The notes under the pieces were generated by a model that was not told the DNA's origin, did no database searches, and worked only from the letters and a program-made list of their open reading frames with translations. A program made the position numbers and the translations under genes. DNA of 64,000 nt. It comes from Vogesella sp. XCS3 (GTDB taxonomy: Bacteria > Pseudomonadota > Gammaproteobacteria > Burkholderiales > Chromobacteriaceae). The DNA lies in the NCBI RefSeq assembly GCF_020616155.1, contig NZ_CP085530.1, positions 1,865,001-1,929,000 of the forward strand, written 5' to 3'. Within the stretch, counting starts at the first letter, position 1. The number at the start of each line of letters is the position of its first letter. Shown here piece by piece: positions 57,579 to 64,000 of this stretch.

Positions 57579-58670
57579 ATGACAAGTCAAACAACCCTAG
57601 CGGCCGACGATGCCAGCTGCCCGGCGTCCCGCAGCCTGTGGCAGCTGGGCTGGCAGCGCCTGCGCCGCGACCGTATCGGCCTCACCGCCCTGTGGGTGGT
57701 GCTTGCTTTCGTCCTGCTGGCACTGGCTGGCTGGCTAGGCCTGGCCGGCAGCCACTGGCGCGATGAGGTTGCCAAACCGAATATGCCGCCCGCCCTGTTC
57801 AAGGGCTATGGCCCCGCAACCGTAGAGCTGACCGCGGCCGATATCGATGCCGCACAGCAACACAACACCAGCGCTGCCGATGCCAGCGCCGCCACCGGCA
57901 TGAGTGCCGAAGACGACCCGCTAGCCGCCGACATGGCCGCAGCCCAGACCCAGGCTGCCAAAGCCGCACCACTTAGCGTAGCACCGGCAAACGACAGCGT
58001 GCTGCCACTAGGCAGCGACAGCCGTGGCCGCGATGTATTGCAAAAGGTCATACAAGGCACCGCCACCTCTCTGTTGGTGGGCTTGTCTGGCGCGCTGCTG
58101 GCCATTCTGATCGGTACGCTGCTGGGCGCGCTGTCCGGCTATTTCGGCCGCCGTGTCGATGACCTGCTGATGTGGTTCTACAGCGTGTTTACCTCAGTAC
58201 CCGACATGCTGCTGTTGCTGGCCTTTTCCGCGGTGATGAGCCGCGGTATCGACACCGTGATCATGGTCATGGCTCTCACCAGCTGGACAGGCACCTACCG
58301 GCTGATGCGGGCCGAATTCATGAAACACAAAGGCCGCGAGTACGTACAGGCCGCCGATGCCATTGGTGCCAGCCACCGCAGCCGCATGTTCCGCCACATT
58401 CTGCCCAACGTAACCCACCTGCTGCTGGTGCAGTTTTCCATCCTGACCGTAGCGCTGATCAAGTACGAAGCCATCCTGTCTTTCCTGGGCTTCGGGGTAG
58501 GCGTCAGCCAGACCAGCTGGGGTGCCATGCTGGCGGAAGCGCCTGCCGAGCTGCTGCAAGGCTACTGGTGGCAAATGGCTGCCGTAACCCTCTTCATGTC
58601 GCTGCTGGTCACCGCCTTCAGCATGCTCACCGACAGCCTGCGCGACGCGCTGGACCCGAAAGTGAAATAA
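57579..58670 (+). CDS. Peptide ABC transporter permease, DppC/OppC type, with an Ala/Asp-rich insert
   Basis: 363 residues, longer than the usual 290-310. Between the first membrane helix (about 33-56) and the HPLGSDSRGRDVL-type block (here LPLGSDSRGRDVLQ, 143-156) lies a periplasmic stretch (61-140) rich in Ala, Asp and Gln (e.g. AADIDAAQQHNTSAADASAA). The EAA loop is present near YVQAADAIGASHRSRMFRHILPN. Starts ten bases after the other permease ends. Confidence 0.94.
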   Translation: MTSQTTLAADDASCPASRSLWQLGWQRLRRDRIGLTALWVVLAFVLLALAGWLGLAGSHWRDEVAKPNMPPALFKGYGPATVELTAADIDAAQQHNTSAADASAATGMSAEDDPLAADMAAAQTQAAKAAPLSVAPANDSVLPLGSDSRGRDVLQKVIQGTATSLLVGLSGALLAILIGTLLGALSGYFGRRVDDLLMWFYSVFTSVPDMLLLLAFSAVMSRGIDTVIMVMALTSWTGTYRLMRAEFMKHKGREYVQAADAIGASHRSRMFRHILPNVTHLLLVQFSILTVALIKYEAILSFLGFGVGVSQTSWGAMLAEAPAELLQGYWWQMAAVTLFMSLLVTAFSMLTDSLRDALDPKVK

Positions 58671-58679
58671 GGATTCCCG

Positions 58680-60389
58680 ATGACCCAAGCATCCCCCCTG
58701 CTGAGCGTACGCAACCTGGGCGTGAGTTTCCGCATGGAAAGCGGCGAACACTTCCAGGCGCTCAAAGGCATCAGCTTCGATATTGCGGCCAACCGTACAG
58801 TGGCCCTGGTGGGCGAATCCGGCTCCGGCAAGTCGGTCACCTCCATGGCCATCATGCGGCTGCTGCCGGAGAACAACACCGAGATCGCCGCTGACAGCGA
58901 AATCCTGTTTGAAGGCCGCAACCTGCTGCAAGCAGACCGCCGCGCCCTGCGGGCGCTACGCGGCCGCGATATTGCCATGATCTTCCAGGACCCGATGAGC
59001 TCGCTGAACCCGGTATTCACCGTGGGCGACCAGATTATCGAAACCCTGATGCTGCATACCGGCATGCGGCGCAAGGCGGCCCGCCAGCGCGCCGTCGCCC
59101 TGCTGAAAGAAGTCGGCCTGCCCGAGCCAGACCGCAAGGTAGACGCCTACCCGCACCAGCTGTCCGGCGGCCAGCAACAGCGCGTGATGATCGCCATGGC
59201 CATTGCCTGCGAACCCAAACTGCTGATTGCCGACGAGCCTACTACGGCACTGGATGTCACCATCCAGCAGCAAATCCTGCAGCTGCTGGCCCAGCTACAG
59301 AAAAAACACGGCATGGCAGTGCTGTTCATCACCCACGATCTGGGCCTGGTGGGCGAGTTTGCCGATGAAGTCATCGTGATGCGCCATGGTGAAATCCGCG
59401 AGCACGGCCCGCTGCAGCAAGTGTTCACCCAACCGCAGGACGCGTATACCAAAGCGCTGCTGAACTGCCGTCCGCAGCTGGATAGCCGCCCGGCACGGCT
59501 GGCGGTAATCGACGATTTTCTGCAAGACCAGCCCTACCAGGTACCACCGCAGCGCGAACGCGGCTACGCCCCGGGCGACGATATCGTGCTGGACGTGCAG
59601 GGCCTGTGCAAAAGCTTTGAAAGCCGCGAAGGGCTGTTCGGCAAGCATGTGTTCCATGCCGTGAAAGACGTGTCGTTCCAGCTGGCGCGCGGTAAAACGC
59701 TGGGTATTGTGGGCGAATCCGGCTCCGGCAAAACCACGGTGGGGCTCACGCTGATGCGCCTGCACCAGGCCAGCGCCGGACGAGCCCTCTTTAATGGCCA
59801 AGATATCCTGGCTATGTCGCCCGGCGAATTTCACGCCTGCAAACGCCGTATCCAGATTATCTTCCAGAACCCCTACGCCTCGCTGAACCCGCGTTTTACC
59901 GTAGAGGAAATCCTGCTGGAGCCGATGACACTGCACGCCATCGGCCGCGATCACGCCGAGCGCAAACAGCTGGCTGCCGCGCTGCTGGAACGCGTAGGCC
60001 TGCCAAGGCGTGCCTTGCAGAAATACCCGCACGAGTTTTCCGGCGGCCAGCGCCAGCGCATTGCCATTGCACGCTGCCTGACCATGAAGCCGGACGTGCT
60101 GATCTGCGATGAGTCGGTGTCTGCGCTGGATGTGTCGGTACAGGCGCAGGTACTGAACCTGCTACAAGACCTGCAGGATGAATGCGGGCTGTCCTACCTG
60201 TTCATTTCTCACGATCTGTCGGTAGTGAAGCATATCTCCGACCAGGTCATGGTGATGCAGCACGGCCAGGTGGTAGAGCAAGCCAACGCCGATACCATGT
60301 ACGCCAACCCGCAGCACCCCTACACCCGCCAGCTGCTCTCGGCCATACCGCAAGGTTGGCCGCAGCATGGCGGCACACAGGTAGCGTAG
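58680..60389 (+). CDS. Peptide ABC transporter ATP-binding protein with two fused ATPase domains
   Basis: 569 residues. Two complete ABC domains, DppD/F-like and in one chain as in YejF/GsiA: Walker A GESGSGKS twice (about 40 and 345), signatures [14 protein letters not shown] and [14 protein letters not shown], Walker [13 protein letters not shown] and [12 protein letters not shown]. The oligopeptide C-terminal extensions follow each domain ([13 protein letters not shown] at the end). It starts nine bases after the second permease and completes the importer. Confidence 0.96.
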   Translation: MTQASPLLSVRNLGVSFRMESGEHFQALKGISFDIAANRTVALVGESGSGKSVTSMAIMRLLPENNTEIAADSEILFEGRNLLQADRRALRALRGRDIAMIFQDPMSSLNPVFTVGDQIIETLMLHTGMRRKAARQRAVALLKEVGLPEPDRKVDAYPHQLSGGQQQRVMIAMAIACEPKLLIADEPTTALDVTIQQQILQLLAQLQKKHGMAVLFITHDLGLVGEFADEVIVMRHGEIREHGPLQQVFTQPQDAYTKALLNCRPQLDSRPARLAVIDDFLQDQPYQVPPQRERGYAPGDDIVLDVQGLCKSFESREGLFGKHVFHAVKDVSFQLARGKTLGIVGESGSGKTTVGLTLMRLHQASAGRALFNGQDILAMSPGEFHACKRRIQIIFQNPYASLNPRFTVEEILLEPMTLHAIGRDHAERKQLAAALLERVGLPRRALQKYPHEFSGGQRQRIAIARCLTMKPDVLICDESVSALDVSVQAQVLNLLQDLQDECGLSYLFISHDLSVVKHISDQVMVMQHGQVVEQANADTMYANPQHPYTRQLLSAIPQGWPQHGGTQVA

Positions 60390-60403
60390 CCTAGCCGGGC
60401 CGG

Positions 60404-61273
60404 CTAGCCTGCTGCGGGTGGCTGCAAGAAGTGTTGCAGCATCCAGGCGGCTGCCGGCCCGGGTGGCTGTGCACGCCGCCACACGGCGTGCAGGCTGCGC
60501 CGCTGCGGCCAACCTGGCAGCGGTAAAGGCACCAGTTCGGGCGCGTACCGTGCGACCAGCCAGTCTGGCAACTCGGCCCAGCCAAAACCCAGCTGGGTCA
60601 TCTCCAGCAGCAACAGATAGCTGGGCGCGTACCAGCGCTGCCCTGCGCCACCAGCCGGTGCCGTATCGCCATAGGTGTTCAGGCGCAGCTGGCGATGGGA
60701 CTGCAGCTGTGACTCGTCTTGCGGCCACTGGCGGGCCAGCGCGTGCTGCGGTGCCACGTAGAGCGAGGTGCTGGCCGGCTGCGGCAGCGGCTGGCTGGCC
60801 AGCAAGCCATCCTGGATGGCCAGGCCGCACAGCAGCCCCAGCTGCGCCCGCCCCTGCCGCACCAGCGCCAACACGTCGTCCTGCTCGCCCACCAGACACT
60901 CCAGCTCGGTATGGGGAAACTGCGTGGCAAACGCCTGCAGCGCTGCCTCCAGGCTACCGGTATGAAAGGTATCGGAGAGCACCAGGCTCAGCCTTGGCTC
61001 GGTACCTTCCGCCAGGGCCCGGGCCTGCAAGCAAAGCTGGTCTTGCGCCGCCAGCGCCTGGCGTGCCATGGGTAGCAGGCGCTCGCCGGCCTCCGTCAAC
61101 TGCGGCTGGCGGCCACTGCGCTCGAACAGGCTGACGCCCAGATCAATTTCCAGATTTGCCACGCACTCACTCACGGTGGACTGGCGCTTGCCCAACGCGC
61201 GCGCCGCCGCCGAAAACGAGCCGTGCTCGGCCACCATCACCAGGGTAAGCAATGCTTCATTGCTGACAGACAT
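60404..61273 (-). CDS. LysR-type regulator divergent from a PACE efflux gene
   Basis: 289 residues. Helix-turn-helix MSVSNEALLTLVMVAEHGSFSAAARALGKRQSTVSECVANLE at the N-terminus. The effector domain is Pro/Leu/Gln-rich. The 89-base divergent space to the PACE pump suggests it controls the pump, as in other PACE/LysR pairs such as AceR-AceI. It converges with the ATPase gene with 14 bases between. Confidence 0.92.
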   Translation of the reverse strand: MSVSNEALLTLVMVAEHGSFSAAARALGKRQSTVSECVANLEIDLGVSLFERSGRQPQLTEAGERLLPMARQALAAQDQLCLQARALAEGTEPRLSLVLSDTFHTGSLEAALQAFATQFPHTELECLVGEQDDVLALVRQGRAQLGLLCGLAIQDGLLASQPLPQPASTSLYVAPQHALARQWPQDESQLQSHRQLRLNTYGDTAPAGGAGQRWYAPSYLLLLEMTQLGFGWAELPDWLVARYAPELVPLPLPGWPQRRSLHAVWRRAQPPGPAAAWMLQHFLQPPAAG

Positions 61274-61362
61274 ATCGGCCTTTCCGATAGAAGCTAACTT
61301 TTATACACCTGAAAAACCTATCACACTGCCGGCATGATTCCCACCGCCAGCTTAGGTCCCCC

Positions 61363-61797
61363 ATGAACCCGCACGAGAAAACCCTGCCCGAGCGCGCCTT
61401 GCATGCCGTCCTGTATGAAGTTTGCGCCATGCTGATACTGGTACCACTGGGCAGCTGGCTGCTGGGGCACAGCCCGGCGCAGATGGGGGTGCTGGCCATC
61501 ATGCTATCCACCATTGCCATGAGCTGGAACGTGGTATTCGGCGCCCTGTTCGAACGCCTGGAGCGCGCCCGACAATGGCAACGTACGGTAGCGGTACGCT
61601 GCCTGCATGCCACCCTGTTTGAAGGTGGCCTGGTGTTTATCTGCGTGCCGGTAGTGGCCTGGTGGATGGCAATAAGCTACTGGCAGGCGCTGCTGCTGGA
61701 TATCGGCATTCTGTTGTTCTTCTTGCCGTATACCTATGTTTTCAACTGGTTATACGATGCCGTGCGGCAGCGGTATTTTTTCCAGCACCAAGAGTGA
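61363..61797 (+). CDS. PACE family multidrug efflux pump (AceI-like)
   Basis: 144 residues, four transmembrane helices in two tandem BTP/PACE domains: ERALHAVLYEVCAMLILVPLGSW and RCLHATLFEGGLVFICVPVVAWW (each with the conserved E..V motif), plus the YTYVFNWLYD block. Exports biocides such as chlorhexidine in relatives. Divergent from a LysR regulator. CCCCC-AT start at 61363. Confidence 0.9.
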   Translation: MNPHEKTLPERALHAVLYEVCAMLILVPLGSWLLGHSPAQMGVLAIMLSTIAMSWNVVFGALFERLERARQWQRTVAVRCLHATLFEGGLVFICVPVVAWWMAISYWQALLLDIGILLFFLPYTYVFNWLYDAVRQRYFFQHQE

Positions 61798-61867
61798 AGA
61801 AAGCACGCAACAATGCCAAAAGGATTGTCTTATAGATAGGTTGTCGTCATGAGTCGCTGCGGCAAGA

Positions 61868-63127
61868 ATGAGCCTCCATGCAGCTTTGCTGCGTCATGTA
61901 ACAGAATGGAAGGCCATGCGTCCAAGCCAGTGGCTGCTGCTGATTGTTCAATTTTACCTGTACGGGGCCGGCTGGCTGCTGGCCATTCTGCTGATACGTC
62001 ATCAACGTCGTTTGTTATGGCAATACAGTCTGTCAGCACTTTGTCTGGCTAACGGCATACTGCTATGTATGCTGATGCCGGCCGATACTTTGTCTCAACC
62101 TCTGCCTTATGCGTTGATGTCCTGGTGGCTATTGGCCGGCTTGGCTTACGCGGTCAATGGCAACTTGCTTTTCATGCGTCTGCCGGCTTGTTCACAGCGG
62201 ACAATACTGCTGGGTAGCCTTGCCGCCACACTCCCGCTGTTGATACTAGGTTACCTGGGGCTGAGTGATTGGCGTCTGATTGTCATGTCGATAGAAATCG
62301 CACTGCTTATCCTGTCCGTCACCTGGATAACCCACTCGGCGATGCTGCGCGAGTTTCCAGGCCCGGGCTCATGGCTGTTTCAGCTGGCGGCAAGCCTGTT
62401 TGGCCTATTTTTCGTGGGGCGTGCCGTACTACGCCTGTGGCTGGGGGAAAGCGTGATACCCGAGCTGTACCAGCCTAGCGACAATAACTTGCTGGTAGCC
62501 GTGGCGTTCATGGTGATGGCAGCCATTTTCAACCTGACCGCAGCGGTAAGGATTGCAGCACGCATGGCCAAGCAGCTGCACCAGCTATCACAACACGACC
62601 CGCTGACCGGCCTGCTCAACCGGCGCGCCTTGCATACCCGGCTAACGGAGGCACAGCAGCAGCAGCAGTTTCCCTGCTATAGCATCATCATGATCGATAT
62701 AGATCATTTCAAACCCATCAACGATGGCTACGGCCATAGTATCGGCGATGCGGTACTGGCCAAGGTTGGCCGCATCCTGAAGCAGTACACCGACGAGCAC
62801 TGCCAAGCCTTTCGGCTGGGAGGGGAAGAGTTTGCCCTGGTGCTGCAAGGCGTATCGCTGGAAAAAGCACTGGTGCAGGCCGAGACACTACGACATCACA
62901 TCGCCCAGAGCCCTGTGATCCAGGATAACCATGTCATCTGCTTTACGGCCAGCCTGGGCGTTGCAGAAGGCAGTACCGGCCTGCAAACGCTGGAGCATGT
63001 ACTGAATGCCGCCGACCGAGCCATGTACCAGGCCAAGCAGCAGGGTCGCAACTGTGTCAGCCACACCCCGCGCTCAGCCACGCGCAGCATCGTCAGCTAT
63101 GCGCAGGTAAAACCCTCGACTTCGTAA
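61868..63127 (+). CDS. Membrane-bound diguanylate cyclase (GGDEF domain)
   Basis: 419 residues. Six to seven transmembrane segments (20-200), then a helical linker and GGDEF domain (about 255-410) with active-site GGEEF (RLGGEEFAL). The upstream I-site (R-x-x-D) position reads D-E-H-C, so product inhibition is lost. DHFKPINDGYGHSIGD is the substrate-binding motif. Makes c-di-GMP from GTP. Its TAA directly abuts the stop of the ghrA-like gene (63127/63128). The start may be 61868 or 61916. Confidence 0.88.
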   Translation: MSLHAALLRHVTEWKAMRPSQWLLLIVQFYLYGAGWLLAILLIRHQRRLLWQYSLSALCLANGILLCMLMPADTLSQPLPYALMSWWLLAGLAYAVNGNLLFMRLPACSQRTILLGSLAATLPLLILGYLGLSDWRLIVMSIEIALLILSVTWITHSAMLREFPGPGSWLFQLAASLFGLFFVGRAVLRLWLGESVIPELYQPSDNNLLVAVAFMVMAAIFNLTAAVRIAARMAKQLHQLSQHDPLTGLLNRRALHTRLTEAQQQQQFPCYSIIMIDIDHFKPINDGYGHSIGDAVLAKVGRILKQYTDEHCQAFRLGGEEFALVLQGVSLEKALVQAETLRHHIAQSPVIQDNHVICFTASLGVAEGSTGLQTLEHVLNAADRAMYQAKQQGRNCVSHTPRSATRSIVSYAQVKPSTS

Positions 63128-64000
63128 CTAGTAGCCACGCTGCCGCTCTACCTGCCCAGCTACCGCCTCACCCTGTGCCAGACGCTGCAGCCGGTCGGTA
63201 ATCTGCGCCACCGCCTGCTGGCGCAAGGTAATGGCGGCAATATGCGGCGTCAGCGTCACCGCCGGGTGCTGCCACAAGCGGCTATCTGGCGGCAGCGGCT
63301 CGCGGGAGAAAACATCCAGCTGGGCACAACGCAGCAGCCCATCGTCCAGCGCTGCCAGCAGTGCCGCTTCGTCCAGCAGGTCGCCACGGCCGGCGTTGAT
63401 CAGCATGGCACCGGCAGGCAACCGTGCCAGCCTGGCGGCATCCAGCAACCCTGCCGTCTCGGGTGTGGAAGGTAGCACGCAGGCCAGTACGTCACTTTCC
63501 GCCAGCAAGGCGTGCAAGCCCTCTTGTCCATGGTGGCTTACAAGCCCCGGCAGGCTACGCGGCGTGCGGCTCCAGCCCTGTACGCGGTAACCGTCGGCCT
63601 GTAAGCCACGCGCCACGGCCAAGCCGATTTCGCCCAGCCCCAGCACTCCGACACGCACATCGGCGGACAGACGCGGTGGCAGCATTTTCCACACGCCGGC
63701 AACCTGCTGGCGACGGTAGATATCCATATGCCGCTGATACGACAACACGCCAAAACGCACGTATTCCAGCATCTGCGCCGCCATGCCCCCATCCAGCAGG
63801 CGATAGATCGGTAGCGCCGGGTCCAGGTCATCGCGCGCCAGCAGCTTATCCACCCCAGCGCCCAGGGCAAAGACGCCTCGCAAGGCCGGTAAACCGGCAA
63901 ATAGCCCGGCGGGCGGCCCCCAGGTCACCACGTAAGCCACTTGGCTCGGGTCGTCCAGCTCATCCAGCGTGATAAACGTTTGCTGCGGCATGGCGGCACG
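63128..64000 (-). CDS. ghrA: Glyoxylate/hydroxypyruvate reductase, GhrA type (5' end outside the window)
   Basis: 287 residues visible from the ATG at 63991, but the frame stays open to base 64000 (R A A upstream), and the aligned GhrA N-terminus would extend about 20 residues more; the first part is probably beyond the window. D-2-hydroxyacid dehydrogenase features: GLGEIGLAVARGL (NADPH/Rossmann), NAGRGDLLDEAAL, and HPAVTLTPHIAA with the catalytic His. Reduces glyoxylate or hydroxypyruvate, which could connect it to the glyoxylate shunt. Confidence 0.85.
   Translation of the reverse strand, partial: RAAMPQQTFITLDELDDPSQVAYVVTWGPPAGLFAGLPALRGVFALGAGVDKLLARDDLDPALPIYRLLDGGMAAQMLEYVRFGVLSYQRHMDIYRRQQVAGVWKMLPPRLSADVRVGVLGLGEIGLAVARGLQADGYRVQGWSRTPRSLPGLVSHHGQEGLHALLAESDVLACVLPSTPETAGLLDAARLARLPAGAMLINAGRGDLLDEAALLAALDDGLLRCAQLDVFSREPLPPDSRLWQHPAVTLTPHIAAITLRQQAVAQITDRLQRLAQGEAVAGQVERQRGY

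Overview
The window is a GC-rich (roughly 60%) stretch of ordinary bacterial chromosome, most likely from a betaproteobacterium of the order Neisseriales, Chromobacteriaceae-like (Vogesella, Aquitalea and Chromobacterium are the sort of genera I would compare first). The grounds are gene content and order (fmdB-DUF502-aspS, grpE-dnaK-dnaJ, mltG-tmk-holB-pilZ-tatD, ybbAP/tesA) and protein flavour. The genus is inference. No rRNA, tRNA or CRISPR was seen. Both ends cut a gene: a pirin on the left and a glyoxylate/hydroxypyruvate reductase on the right.

Layout. 0-9 kb: pirin, an EAL/HDOD signalling protein, chorismate synthase, the kbl-tdh threonine-to-glycine operon, zinc-independent-type HemB and a sodium:alanine symporter. 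9-13.2 kb: the heat-shock genes grpE, dnaK and dnaJ, with two near-identical sigma-32 promoters. 13.5-18.6 kb: the glyoxylate-shunt genes aceA and aceB flanking an amino-acid permease. 18.8-21.5 kb: a TrpXYZ-like ABC importer. 21.7-24.8 kb: SIMPL protein, glutathione S-transferase, then trpS behind a 17-codon leader peptide ending in Trp-Trp, and a small chorismate mutase. 24.9-26.6 kb: divergent argO/argP. 27-32.7 kb: phnP-like, tatD, pilZ, holB, tmk, mltG. 32.7-36.4 kb: ybbP-ybbA divergent from tesA with overlapping start codons. 36.6-41.5 kb: MFS transporter, peroxiredoxin, aspS, DUF502, fmdB. 41.8-44.7 kb: fabI-pta-ackA. 44.8-50.7 kb: pldA, rpsT, murJ, queF, ettA. 50.7-52.9 kb is the only clearly accessory part: a secreted protein made almost entirely of a 12-residue tandem repeat, an intact IS903-group element with a 9-bp target duplication, and an AT-rich gap. 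52.9-64 kb: extradiol dioxygenase, LysR regulator, a five-component peptide ABC importer, LysR/PACE efflux pair, diguanylate cyclase and the cut ghrA-like gene.

The strongest genome-scale signal is a repeated word, GTTGGCCGCA (core TTGGCCGCA), which I counted by eye 46 times as the 9-mer on both strands (less than one expected by chance). It occurs inside genes and, six times, as closely spaced inverted pairs between genes. This is the exact pattern of a DNA uptake sequence in Neisseriaceae, but the word differs from the DUS dialects I know. The second is the putative Trp attenuator ahead of trpS, probably translated from a leaderless start. The third is the tandem-repeat secreted protein beside the IS element.
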